A stretch of 37,661 nucleotides of DNA from Elusimicrobiota bacterium (GTDB taxonomy: Bacteria > Elusimicrobiota > Elusimicrobia > Elusimicrobiales > UBA9959). The stretch is from the NCBI GenBank assembly GCA_016207645.1, contig JACQPH010000165.1, forward strand, positions 1 to 37,661, read 5' to 3'. The translations under genes were made by a program, and so were the position numbers. Numbering within the stretch: position 1 is the first letter of the stretch; the number at the start of each line of letters is the position of its first letter. The notes under the pieces were generated by a model, which ran no database searches, was not told the DNA's origin, and was given only the letters and a program-made list of their open reading frames with translations. Of this stretch, positions 7,536 to 15,811 are shown piece after piece.

Positions 7536-9779
7536 TCAGTATCTTTCCAGTTCCGCCTTGGCGCCGGGAAGCCCCGGCCAGTCGGCGGGAGCTCTTTTAA
7601 CGCACTCCCGCAGGACAAGCGCGGCTTCCGGTCCGCGCCCCAGCGATCTGAGCAGCTTGTAACTTACAAGGTCCGCCTCGCTCGCGAGCATCCTGAAACC
7701 GGGCAGCCTGTTCTCGGGGAAAGCATAGACCGCGTAAGAACTGCTTCTGCAGGCCTCCAGCGCCCCGGCCTTCATTTTCTTTTTCAGCCTGAGCACGCAG
7801 ATATCCATCAGCGCCTCCGGGTTGTAGGCGTTGATCGCGACGGCTTCGCTCAGCAGTTCTTCCGCCCCGGCCGGATCGCCGGCGCGCATCTTTTCCGCGG
7901 CCAGGTCGGACAGCTTCTTGGACTTTTCCGAGTCCTCCTCCCGTATCAGGCGCAGAAGCCCGGGCGGCAGGCCTAGAACGTTCAGGAACATTTCCGAAAA
8001 GATCCTCCCGCGCGCCAGCCGGTCCCCGAACTCGCCATGCGCGTCCAGCAGGGAAAGCTCGGCGTCAAGCTCCCTCAGCCGCGGGGTAAGCCCGGACCGC
8101 TCTTTCAGGCCGGCCAGTATCCTGGCCGCGCCCCGGGGAGGCCAGAGCAGAAGGGCGGGATAGACCGACCTCTCCCAGAAACCGGAGGTGTTCTGCCGTA
8201 TGAGGCCGGCCAGCTTCCTGTCGGTCTCGTTAGTCTCTTTTCTCAGGAGATTCAGGTGGGTGTTGTATTCGTAAAAAGCCTCTTCGAGCGAGACCGAGGC
8301 CGCGGCCCGGTCTCCCAGCTCCAGCTCCCGCAGCATGCGTATCACCAGGCCGTCCAGGCCCTCCCCGCCCTTGTTTTTTATTTCCGAGGGCTTGCCGGAC
8401 TTTACCGCCAGCAGAAAATATTCTTTTGCCCCGTCCTTGAACTCGCGGCCGTAGTCGGAGAGGCAGCGATAGAACCCCTCGTCGTCCCCGCGCTCCCTGA
8501 GCCGGGCGCAGCCGAGCTCGCGAAATACCCTGTCGCGGGGGAAGCGCCCGATGGCGCGCGAAAAAGCCGCGTGATCGGCGCTGTTGCGCGCGGCCCGCTG
8601 GGGATACGCCAGGATGAGCGCTTCGACGGCGAGAACCGCGCAAAAGGACAGGCCGGACAGGAAATAGACGCTTTTGGCGGGGCGGGCGCTCTCCTCCGCG
8701 GGCCTGCCTGAGAACCGGGAAAACAGGCTTCCCGCTATCAGCGGGGGAAGCAGGTACAATAAAGGATAAAAATAGCGCTTCTCTATGGAAAGGAAAGAAT
8801 GGATCAGCACAAAATACAAGGGCAGGCTGAAGAGCGGGAGCTTGTTCTTTTCGCGGCTAGCCGCGGCCGCCAGCAGCAGCGCTGCGAACAAGGCGGGATA
8901 AAAGAGAAGTATGTACCAGACCCGCCTCAGCACCGTACTGGCGTGAAACACGGGGTCCTTCAGTATTTCCCGGACGTAAAATTTTACGGAGCTGTCCTCC
9001 TCCCCGATGCCGGCCAGCAGGCGGGAATCCCCCTCCATGGTGTAGATACTGCCTTTGGCCGCGGTGATGATGTTGCAGGCCCCTCTGCGCCCGTCGAAAA
9101 AGGAGAACTCGCCGGAAACGGAGCGGTTCAGCAGGGCCCAGGGAACGAGCAGGGCGTAAGAAGCCAGGATGAAAAGGAGCGAACGCCGGAGAAAAGCTTT
9201 GGAGCGGTCCCCCCCGGTAGGCCAGCCGCACAGCGCGAAGAAGGGCGGGAACAGGAACAGCGGCGTGCGCACCAGCAGGGAAGCCCCCGCCGCCAGGCCG
9301 CACAGCGCAGCCGTTCCGGGCGAGGGGTCGCGGCGCTTCAGCAGGAGCAGCGAAAGCAGCAGTAAAAGGAAAAAACTGTAAAGGGACTGTTCGGCGTCAT
9401 AGGGGAACCCTCCGCCGGCCTCGAGCAAGCCCGAGGCCGCGAGCGAGGCCAGCCCCGCGTAATAGCCGCCGAGAAGGCCGCCGGCGCTGTAAACCAGCGC
9501 ATAGATGCCCGCGTGCAGCAAGACGAAGATCGAAGCCGGCGGGAGCCCCAGGTTCAGCGCGGCCGCGCCAAGCAGCTGGTACATGGGCATGCCCCAGGAC
9601 ACCGTGTTGAGCGGCAGGCCGGCCAGCAGGAACGAGCCCGCGTAAACGCCTTTTAACCCGAGGGCCGGGAGGGCGAGGAACAAATTCAGCAGGATGAGCC
9701 CGGCGGCGAGGGACAGCGCCAGCGCCGTCTTAAGCCGGCTGGAGGCGTCGAAAGCGGCAAGGTACTTTTTAAGCGGCAT
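7536..9779 (-). CDS. Polytopic membrane protein (GT-C glycosyltransferase-like) with C-terminal helical domain
   Basis: The protein has 747 residues. The first about 350 hold roughly ten hydrophobic segments (for example LFLALPALGL, SFFLLLLLSLLLL, ILLFYPALFAALLL, FYPLLYLLPPLIAG). Between them lie loops of the kind seen in GT-C/PMT-like lipid-linked sugar transferases, although no canonical Asp-Glu motif is certain. The rest is helical and soluble. Residues of about 625-747 match the C-terminal domain of the SGNH protein at 1513-3525 (shared EALM, ALEACR, KLL, CVK, WPGL, AKA.L). The stop codon abuts the stop of the convergent NifK-like gene. Transferase function is a weak inference; the membrane topology is clear. 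Confidence 0.6.
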   Translation of the reverse strand: MPLKKYLAAFDASSRLKTALALSLAAGLILLNLFLALPALGLKGVYAGSFLLAGLPLNTVSWGMPMYQLLGAAALNLGLPPASIFVLLHAGIYALVYSAGGLLGGYYAGLASLAASGLLEAGGGFPYDAEQSLYSFFLLLLLSLLLLKRRDPSPGTAALCGLAAGASLLVRTPLFLFPPFFALCGWPTGGDRSKAFLRRSLLFILASYALLVPWALLNRSVSGEFSFFDGRRGACNIITAAKGSIYTMEGDSRLLAGIGEEDSSVKFYVREILKDPVFHASTVLRRVWYILLFYPALFAALLLAAAASREKNKLPLFSLPLYFVLIHSFLSIEKRYFYPLLYLLPPLIAGSLFSRFSGRPAEESARPAKSVYFLSGLSFCAVLAVEALILAYPQRAARNSADHAAFSRAIGRFPRDRVFRELGCARLRERGDDEGFYRCLSDYGREFKDGAKEYFLLAVKSGKPSEIKNKGGEGLDGLVIRMLRELELGDRAAASVSLEEAFYEYNTHLNLLRKETNETDRKLAGLIRQNTSGFWERSVYPALLLWPPRGAARILAGLKERSGLTPRLRELDAELSLLDAHGEFGDRLARGRIFSEMFLNVLGLPPGLLRLIREEDSEKSKKLSDLAAEKMRAGDPAGAEELLSEAVAINAYNPEALMDICVLRLKKKMKAGALEACRSSSYAVYAFPENRLPGFRMLASEADLVSYKLLRSLGRGPEAALVLRECVKRAPADWPGLPGAKAELERY

Positions 9780-9859
9780 AGGCTGCGCACCGGAGGCCGG
9801 GCCGGCATGGCATTACCGAAGAGGGGCACGGCTTAGCGGGGAGTCCGTCCGCCCGGCCC

Positions 9860-9907
9860 TTACAGGTACTGCGGTATGGCGGCCTACAAGTACTGAGGAA
9901 TAGCGGC
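9860..9907 (-). repeat. Tandem duplication of the last eight ygeY codons
   Basis: On the minus strand, 9907-9884 encodes A-A-I-P-Q-Y-L-stop and 9883-9860 encodes A-A-I-P-Q-Y-L-stop again, immediately after and in the same frame. The two 24-base units differ only at synonymous positions (GCT/GCC, ATT/ATA, CCT/CCG, TTG/CTG) and in the stop codon (TAG/TAA). Confidence 0.9.
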
Positions 9908-11074
9908 GTAAAACGCTGCGGCCTTCACCAGGTCCCCGGCCGGCATGAATTCGTTGACGGTATGGGCGTGCACCTCGTTGCCGGGGCCGAAGCCGATGGT
10001 CGGTATCTTCAGGCGGCCGGCGGTGGCCACGCCGTTGGTGGAGAACACCCATTTATCCACTACGGGAGTTTTCTTCAGGGCTACCTTGCCCGCCTCCACG
10101 CCGGCTTTCACCAGCTTATGCCCGGCGGGCAGCACCCAGGTGGGAAAGTACTTTTCCTGGTCCACTTTCGCGCCCGTCCAGGCCACGGCATTATACCAGA
10201 GCACTTCCACTTTTGCCCCGGCCTTCTTCACGGAGGGCAGACGCCGGATCTCCGCCACCGAGCTCTTCAGCGTCTCGCCTACGGTCAGGCGGCGGTCCAG
10301 GTAAATGGTGGCTTCGTCCGGCACGGCGTTCAGGGACGGGGTCTTGCACTCTATGCAGGTCACGGCCACGGAGCCTTTGCCGAGGAACTTGTCGGTCTTG
10401 AGCTTCTTGTTGATTGCCGTTATTTCCTTCACTATATCGGACATCTTCACCACGGCATTGTCTCCGCGCTCGGGGGCGGAGGCATGGCAGGAGCGGCCCT
10501 TGGTGACCACCTTCATCTCCATGCGGCCGCGGTGGCCGCGGTAGACCTTGAGGTCGGTGGGCTCGGTGATGACGACGAAGTCGGGGCGTATTTTTTCCTT
10601 ATTGATGAGGTGGAGGAGCGGCAGGCCGTCGCAGTCCTCTTCCATGACGGAGCCGACGACGATCAGGGTGTAATCGCCTTCCAGCTTGAGGTCCTTTATT
10701 ATCTTCCCGGCATAGACCATGGAGGCCATGGAGAGCTTCTGGTCGGTGGCGCCGCGGCCGTAGATGGTGTCGTTCCTGTAGAGGCCGGCGAAGGGGTCTA
10801 TCTTCCAGGCTTTGGGGTCGCCGATGCCGACGGTGTCGATATGGGCGTCGAGCATGATCTTCTTTTTGCCGTGGCCGATGAAGCCGATGACGTTGCCTAT
10901 TTTGTCTATCTTCACTTTGTCGAAGCCGACCTTCAGCATTTCCTTCTTTATGAGGGCCACGAGTTTGCCTTCCCGGCAGGAAAAGCTGGGCGTGCGTATG
11001 ATATTGCGCGCGAAAGCGACTATATCCTTCTTATATTTGTCCGCTGCCTTGCGAATAAGTTCGGCGTCGTTCAT
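9884..11074 (-). CDS. ygeY: YgeY-type M20 metallohydrolase
   Basis: This 396-residue M20 peptidase/deacetylase-family enzyme best fits the YgeY group, known as the selenium-metabolism-linked hydrolase, whose substrate is unproven. Dinuclear metal ligands are visible: H78 and D80 in DAHIDTVG, D111 in GRGATDQK, E145-E146 in VMEED, E171 in TEPTD, and the late His in NEVHAHTVNEF. GGAGG precedes the ATG at good spacing. It lies 32 bases after the cysteine desulfurase gene, so it is probably in an operon with that gene and the radical SAM gene before it. Its 3' end is duplicated (9860-9907), so readthrough of TAG would add a second copy of the tail. The pairing with ygeW in this window supports the family call. 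Confidence 0.9.
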   Translation of the reverse strand: MNDAELIRKAADKYKKDIVAFARNIIRTPSFSCREGKLVALIKKEMLKVGFDKVKIDKIGNVIGFIGHGKKKIMLDAHIDTVGIGDPKAWKIDPFAGLYRNDTIYGRGATDQKLSMASMVYAGKIIKDLKLEGDYTLIVVGSVMEEDCDGLPLLHLINKEKIRPDFVVITEPTDLKVYRGHRGRMEMKVVTKGRSCHASAPERGDNAVVKMSDIVKEITAINKKLKTDKFLGKGSVAVTCIECKTPSLNAVPDEATIYLDRRLTVGETLKSSVAEIRRLPSVKKAGAKVEVLWYNAVAWTGAKVDQEKYFPTWVLPAGHKLVKAGVEAGKVALKKTPVVDKWVFSTNGVATAGRLKIPTIGFGPGNEVHAHTVNEFMPAGDLVKAAAFYAAIPQYL

Positions 11075-11106
11075 GTTTTTCCTCCGTAGTCCGTCTTAAG
11101 TATATT

Positions 11107-12357
11107 CTATTTCAATAGTGAAAGGTATTTTTTCAGGGCCTGCACAAAGACTGCCGTGTCTTCAGAGGTGTTGTAGGCGAAGAAGGAAATTCTGATGGTC
11201 TCGCGGTAGCCGGAGGAGAGACAGGCGAGGTCGGCGCAGTGGCGGCCGGTGCGCAAGGCTATGAAGCGGCCTTTGAGCTGGTGGTTGAGGTAGAGGTTGA
11301 AATCGGGGATGGAGAAGCCTTTTTTCTCCGGCACTATGGAGATGAGGGAGCCTTCCAGCAGGTCTTCCCGCCCGCCCAGGACGCGGACCCCTTTTATCCC
11401 GGCCAGCTTCTTGAGCGCGTCGTCCACCAGGCAGGAAACATGGGCCCGGATATTCTCGAAGCCGCAGTTCTCCAGCCGGTCGAGCGCCGCGGCCAGGCCG
11501 GCGGCGCCGGAACAGTTCTGCACCCCGGCCTCGAAAGCCTGGTAGTTGCCCAGGTACTTCACCTTGTAGCGGCCGTCCGAGACGGAAACGTCCTCTATCG
11601 TGCCGCCTCCCACCCGCCAGGGGCGGAGCCTGCCCAGGAGTTCCCGCTTCACGAAAAGGGCGCCGGTGGAATAAGGCGCGCCCAGCTTGTGGCCGGAGAA
11701 GGCGCAGGCATCCGCGCCGTACAGGGCCCCGCTGCCGCCATGCGTGGGGGCGTACTGCGCGTCGTCGGAAAAGAGATAAGCGCCGGCGGCGTGCGCCAGG
11801 TCCGCCGCGGCGGAGAGCTCCATCCGGCCGCCGAAAATATTGGAGGCGTGGGTAAGGCAGACCAGAGCCGTCCTCGGCCCCAGTATTTCAGCGTAGGCCT
11901 CCAGGTCCGGCTTGAAGCCTTTCAGCGGAACGACGCGCAGCTTTACCTTTCCCGCCGAGGCCAGGCGCTCGAAAGGCAGGAAGACCGCGTTATGCTCCAC
12001 CGGAGAAAGGACGACTTCGTTCCTTTTGGGCGTGAAAGGGAAGGAGTTGGCCAGCAGGTTCACGGCGTCGGTGACGCCGGCGCAGAAAATTATTTCCTCC
12101 GGTGTTCCTGCCCCCATGAAAGAGGCCACGCGCGAGCGCGCCGCCGAAAAATTCTCCTCCATGGCCGCGGCCAGGGCGTGGAAGGACCGCTTGCCGCCGC
12201 AGCCGCCCAGCTCCAGCATATGCCGGCGCTGCGCGTCGGCGGCGCAGCGCAGCTTCAGCACCGTGCAGGCGCTGTCCAGGTAGACCATGCGCTTCCCCGA
12301 GAAGCTGGAGCCCAGGGCGGGAAACTCTTTTTTAAGGGCGGCGATCTTGTTATTCAT
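11107..12357 (-). CDS. Cysteine desulfurase-like class V aminotransferase (SufS/Csd type)
   Basis: The protein has 416 residues and is PLP-dependent. The Schiff-base Lys224 lies in FSGHKLGAP, His122 in EHN is the ring-stacking position, and DDAQ (198-201) holds the pyridine-nitrogen Asp. Cys374 in RTGRHCAD is at the persulfide-forming position of SufS-type enzymes (usually RxGHHC). Sulfur mobilisation from cysteine is therefore plausible. It overlaps the upstream radical SAM gene by four bases (ATGA), which suggests translational coupling and a shared role, perhaps Fe-S cluster supply or sulfur donation to the product. A dedicated sulfurtransferase for one substrate cannot be told apart from a general Fe-S supplier. 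No SufBCD or IscU genes are in the window. Confidence 0.85.
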   Translation of the reverse strand: MNNKIAALKKEFPALGSSFSGKRMVYLDSACTVLKLRCAADAQRRHMLELGGCGGKRSFHALAAAMEENFSAARSRVASFMGAGTPEEIIFCAGVTDAVNLLANSFPFTPKRNEVVLSPVEHNAVFLPFERLASAGKVKLRVVPLKGFKPDLEAYAEILGPRTALVCLTHASNIFGGRMELSAAADLAHAAGAYLFSDDAQYAPTHGGSGALYGADACAFSGHKLGAPYSTGALFVKRELLGRLRPWRVGGGTIEDVSVSDGRYKVKYLGNYQAFEAGVQNCSGAAGLAAALDRLENCGFENIRAHVSCLVDDALKKLAGIKGVRVLGGREDLLEGSLISIVPEKKGFSIPDFNLYLNHQLKGRFIALRTGRHCADLACLSSGYRETIRISFFAYNTSEDTAVFVQALKKYLSLLK

Positions 12358-13199
12358 AGCGACCTGTATACCGCGAAATAATCTTTCCTGGGTCCCGGGC
12401 AGAGCTTCGCGTAGCGGCAGCCCCGGCAGGCCGCCACCTTTTTCTTCTCTTCCAGGTGCGGCCCCTTTACCCCTTCCCTCATTTTTACCATATCCACGTT
12501 CAGCGCGTAAAACTCCCCGAGGAAACAGGGCGGTATATGGTCCACCTCGCAGCGTATTTTGTTTTCACGACAGACGGAAAGCGCTTTTTCCAGGTAAGGC
12601 CGCACGGCCGCGTATCTGGGCAGGTACCTGGAGCCCTCGGCGCGGCCTATGCCTTTTATGTAACTGAACTGAAGCCAGGCTATACCCTTCAAGTTCTTGG
12701 CCGCAAAGGCGGCGAAAGCCGGCAATCGTCTGTAATTCACTTCACTAACTACGTGGGTCAGCCTTACGGCAGCCCCGGCCTTGATAAGCCGTTGCACCCC
12801 GGCCAGCCTTTTTCTGAAACCGCCGCGGGCCCTTGTGATCTTATAGTCCAGGGCAGGGGTAGCCGCCGGGAAATTCACGTTGAAATAACCGCCGGCCGCT
12901 TTAAGGGCGCCCACGAGCCTTTTTAGCTCTTCGCCGGCCAGCCCGGCGGCCGCCAGCGCGTTCGTCTGCAGCTCGGCGCGGCGGCCCAGCTTTTTGACCG
13001 CCGCCAGCAGCAGGCGTAAATTCTCCGCCCCGGCCAGCAGCGGCTCCCCGCCGGAGAGCTGCACCAGCCCGGGCGGCATGGCGGTTATCTCCTTCAGCCA
13101 GCCTTTAAGGGAAAAGCTCTCTTCGCCCCCCTCCTCCGCCGGGTAGGAGCAGAACACACAGCGCTGGTTGCATTTGCGGAAAAGGTGTATTAAAGCCAT
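12354..13199 (-). CDS. Radical SAM protein A (shared-signature family)
   Basis: The protein has 281 residues. C10-x3-C14-x2-C17 (CNQRCVFC) binds the SAM-cleaving [4Fe-4S] cluster, and LSGGEPLL is the SAM-binding GGEP motif. The C-terminal half has IPPCF and then C258-x2-C261-x5-C267-P-G, the auxiliary-cluster signature found in five other proteins of this window. It is coupled by ATGA to the cysteine desulfurase gene. A twitch/SPASM-like second cluster is inferred from the four late Cys. It ends YFAVYRSL, without the ELKPV tail seen in its relatives. Substrate unknown. Confidence 0.85.
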   Translation of the reverse strand: MALIHLFRKCNQRCVFCSYPAEEGGEESFSLKGWLKEITAMPPGLVQLSGGEPLLAGAENLRLLLAAVKKLGRRAELQTNALAAAGLAGEELKRLVGALKAAGGYFNVNFPAATPALDYKITRARGGFRKRLAGVQRLIKAGAAVRLTHVVSEVNYRRLPAFAAFAAKNLKGIAWLQFSYIKGIGRAEGSRYLPRYAAVRPYLEKALSVCRENKIRCEVDHIPPCFLGEFYALNVDMVKMREGVKGPHLEEKKKVAACRGCRYAKLCPGPRKDYFAVYRSL

Positions 13200-13289
13200 T
13201 GCGGAACCGGTTCACCGAAAACCGGCATGAACATTATACCGGTTATCGGGGACGGACGACTATACGCCGAGGAAAAGGCCGGGAACCCT

Positions 13290-13458
13290 CCGCAGGGAAA
13301 ACAGGGGAAAACAGGGGGAAAACAGGGACAGCGACCTATTTGTTGTGACTCAAAAAAACCGCGCCAAGAGAACACCACCGCGCCAAGAGAACACCACCGC
13401 GCCAGGAGAACACAGAACAGCTCTCAAAATTCCTAAAGAATAGGTCGCTGTCCCCGTT
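13290..13458. repeat. MITE-like element with 20-bp inverted ends and inner tandem repeats
   Basis: The stretch 13321-13340 (AACAGGGACAGCGACCTATT) is an inverted copy of 13439-13458 with one mismatch. The left flank carries four near copies of GGGGAAAACA. Inside are three 19-bp tandem units (13358-13376, 13377-13395, 13396-13414) beginning ACCGCGCCA. No ORF is credible. The GGGACAGCG ends resemble those of the RAYT element at 15885-17036 (GGGACGCTG type). The rest of 13200-13470 shows nothing else. Confidence 0.75.
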
Positions 13459-13470
13459 AACCATTAACAA

Positions 13471-13767
13471 TTAAGCCGGCTTAAAATCTACTACCACCCG
13501 GTACTTTAAAACGCCGGCGATCTTTTCAAGCATACCGAAGGTAAGGTTTTGTTCACCGCTTTCGATACGCGAAATTGCACCCTGGCCCGTTCCAATTGCT
13601 TTAGCCAATTGAACCTGGGTCATATGCTGATGTTCCCGCATCTCTACTATCTTTTCCGCGACAACCGCTTCCAGGTAATGCCGCTCAAAACCCTCTTTAA
13701 AGCCGGGCTTCTTCATTTCCTCATTGAGCCTGTCGCGGAAAGTCCTTTTCTTGTTTGTCATTCTCAT
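13471..13767 (-). CDS. HTH antitoxin (HigA/XRE type)
   Basis: This 98-residue protein has an XRE helix-turn-helix of about residues 40-92 (MTQVQLAKAIGTGQGAISRI). The start at 13767 has AGGGG four bases upstream; longer versions run into the toxin gene. It follows the toxin gene by 17 bases in the same operon, the toxin-first order typical of HigBA. It probably binds and neutralises the toxin and represses the promoter at 14192-14220. The base composition is more AT-rich than the surroundings, which fits acquisition. Confidence 0.85.
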   Translation of the reverse strand: MRMTNKKRTFRDRLNEEMKKPGFKEGFERHYLEAVVAEKIVEMREHQHMTQVQLAKAIGTGQGAISRIESGEQNLTFGMLEKIAGVLKYRVVVDFKPA

Positions 13768-13784
13768 AATATTACCCCTTAATT

Positions 13785-14147
13785 TTAAACTCTGTTTCGT
13801 TTGGTCCACTCGCTCATTGCATGTTCCGCGCTTGTGATTTCGCCTCCCGGGACGGCCCGCGTCTTTTTTAGGAATCCGTGGGTGATTACAATAACTTTGT
13901 TCCAGAAGAAGTATAAAAACCTGTGTTCGCAAGTATGGAATCCGCAACGAAGTTCCCGGATCTTCCCCCGCAGAGTATCAGCGTGTGGACGTTTTAAGTT
14001 CGGCCCTTTTTCCTCAAGTCTGGCCATGATCGCCATAGCTTTCTGCCGGTGTTTCTCCGGCATTGTGTCAAGGTAATCATCCACCGGTGATCTCTCATCA
14101 CCCGCTTTTTTATAAAACTCGATCTCGTAACTTGTCCGATCGCCCAT
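13785..14147 (-). CDS. RelE/HigB-like toxin (phage-derived Gp49-like family)
   Basis: This 120-residue basic protein matches the HigB/Gp49-like group: an EFYKKAGDERSPVDDYL opening, ARLEEKGPNLKRPHADTLRGKIRELR in the middle, and the RFLYFFW...ITHGFLKKT core strand-helix. Relatives are ribosome-dependent mRNA interferases. The start at 14147 (MGDRTSYE) has AAGGA just upstream and agrees with the family start; a 5' extension to 14201 would cover the promoter. It is the first gene of the pair. Confidence 0.85.
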   Translation of the reverse strand: MGDRTSYEIEFYKKAGDERSPVDDYLDTMPEKHRQKAMAIMARLEEKGPNLKRPHADTLRGKIRELRCGFHTCEHRFLYFFWNKVIVITHGFLKKTRAVPGGEITSAEHAMSEWTKRNRV

Positions 14148-14171
14148 TATTCCTTCTTCATTTACAACCCT

Positions 14172-14220
14172 CCGGCCAATATCACATTTATAGTATATCA
14201 CATATATGGCATATAGTCAA
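14172..14220 (-). promoter_or_regulatory. Toxin-antitoxin promoter with repeated TGTGATAT motifs
   Basis: On the minus strand TTGACT (14215-14220) and TATACT (14192-14197) are separated by exactly 17 bases. Two TGTGATAT copies, one overlapping the -10, make a likely operator for the antitoxin. The region is strikingly AT-rich. Confidence 0.65.
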
Positions 14221-14254
14221 GGCCTGGCTCGGCGAAGAGCGTCCTTCCGGGGCT

Positions 14255-15811
14255 TTACCGGTATTTTCCCAGCACCCTGCCGGCGGGATTGGAGCAGCCG
14301 GGGGTCTGGCGGCCGTTCAGCGTCTCGTCCCCGGCCATGGCGGCCTTCACAAAATCGCAGAGCTCGGTGTCGGTCACGGCGCCGTCCCGGTTCCCGTCGG
14401 CCTCGCCTTTAAGGCCCAGCATGAAGTAATAGCTGAAGTAGCCGTGCCCGGCCTTTTCGAACTCGAGGCTGGGCTGGGTCGCGCTCGAGCCCGTCAGCAC
14501 TACGGCCTTCTCCTGCGCGAATTTGGGCGCTATGCCCAGGCCCTTCTGCGCCAGCGGCTTCGGCGCGCTCAGCGGGTTCCCCGAGAAGCAGGCGTCCAGC
14601 AGCACCAGCACGTCCTTGGTCTTATGCTCAAGCGGGGAAATTATCTCGTTGAGCCGGATAAGCGTGCGGCGGCCCAGGTCCAGTTCCGCGTCGAAAGGCA
14701 CGATATAGGGGTCGCCCGAGCGCTGGTCCTCCGGGTCGGGGAGGCCGTGGCCGGAATAATAAAAGGCGATAAAATCCAGCCCCTTTTCCGCCAGCTGCTC
14801 AATAGTGGCCTCTATGCGCGACTTGGTGGCCTTCTCGTCCAGTATGAGTTTTATGTTCTTCTCGGGAATGCCGAGCACCCCGTTGAGATACCTGGCGGCC
14901 AGTTCGGCGTCGCGGGCCGCGTATTTGAGCGGCCCTATAGTCTCGTTGTAAGCCCCTATCCCCACGACTATGGCGCCGGCGTTCGCCCGGCCGCCGGCGT
15001 TGGCGGCGGGCACCGGCAGCAGGCCGGCCAGCTGCCTGACCACCGTGCGCGCCCTGGGCTGGAAGGCCGCGCGGGCCTCCTCCACCTTGTTGGCGTCAAA
15101 GCCGCCTTTTTCCGCCACCCTGATACTGAAAACGGCTTCCTTGCGCGGCAGACTGTCCGGAATGGGCGCGGTTTCAAGCACCACGGTCCTGTTGCTGCCG
15201 GGCGGGATGTCGCCCACCAGGCGTCCCTCGAGCAGGGTTTTAACGGTTTCGTCGCCCTCGACGACTATGGCGACGCCGCGCGCCGTTTTACCGCCTGTAT
15301 TGCGTATGCCCACTTTATAGCGCAGCACCTCGCCCGGCTCGTAAACCCCGTTGCCGTTGGCGTCGCCGTCGGCCAGCTTGTTCACGCCGAACTCGAGCAC
15401 CGGCGGCTCGCCGGCCATAAGGGTAAGCACCTCGGCGGCCCTGGCGTCCGAAATCGGCCCGGCCAGCGCCGGCGCGGCCGCCAGCGCGGCGGCGGTGTCG
15501 AAATCTTTGAACACCGGCTCTATGGGGTCCTTGTAGAACCCGCCCAGCGCCAGGCGCGCCGGCTGCTCTTTGGAAAAGCGCGGCCGGGCTTCCGTAATTT
15601 TAAAGGTAAGAGGCAGTTGCGCGGGCCCGGCATAGCCGGGCGCCACCTTGAAAGTCAGCAGCACTTTCCGGCTCTCCCCGGGTTTAAGGATCCCGAGCTC
15701 CGCTCCGGGCGGAGTTATTATCTCAAGTTCCGGCTCCGCGGAAACGGCCTCGAACTTAACCCCGCGCGCCTCGGTAAGCCCGGCGTTCACTACATAACCG
15801 GTCAGCTCCAC
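14255..15811 (-). CDS. Caspase-like (C14) protease, probably 5'-truncated
   Basis: The open frame gives 518 residues from a GTG at 15811. The C-terminal half is a metacaspase/caspase-like domain with the catalytic His in YYSGHG (about residue 355) and Cys in LLDACFSG (about 408). Two Ig-like/CARDB-like domains precede it, the second with a DGDANGNGVYEPGE Ca-binding-type loop. In-frame sequence upstream of the GTG reads on as SGNGDGIIEKGEQ, the start of another such domain, up to the RAYT element end at 15885. No signal peptide remains. I infer that the RAYT element or a linked deletion removed the N-terminus. It may be a pseudogene, or it may be expressed from a TATAAT seen on the minus strand near 15863. 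Confidence 0.7.
   Translation of the reverse strand: MELTGYVVNAGLTEARGVKFEAVSAEPELEIITPPGAELGILKPGESRKVLLTFKVAPGYAGPAQLPLTFKITEARPRFSKEQPARLALGGFYKDPIEPVFKDFDTAAALAAAPALAGPISDARAAEVLTLMAGEPPVLEFGVNKLADGDANGNGVYEPGEVLRYKVGIRNTGGKTARGVAIVVEGDETVKTLLEGRLVGDIPPGSNRTVVLETAPIPDSLPRKEAVFSIRVAEKGGFDANKVEEARAAFQPRARTVVRQLAGLLPVPAANAGGRANAGAIVVGIGAYNETIGPLKYAARDAELAARYLNGVLGIPEKNIKLILDEKATKSRIEATIEQLAEKGLDFIAFYYSGHGLPDPEDQRSGDPYIVPFDAELDLGRRTLIRLNEIISPLEHKTKDVLVLLDACFSGNPLSAPKPLAQKGLGIAPKFAQEKAVVLTGSSATQPSLEFEKAGHGYFSYYFMLGLKGEADGNRDGAVTDTELCDFVKAAMAGDETLNGRQTPGCSNPAGRVLGKYR

Noticed and set aside
13358-13414. CRISPR-like array
   Set aside because: Three 19-bp units are directly adjacent with no spacers, and no cas gene is present.
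14148-14201. 5' extension of the toxin gene
   Set aside because: It would run over the promoter and lacks family similarity; ATG 14147 has a ribosome-binding site.
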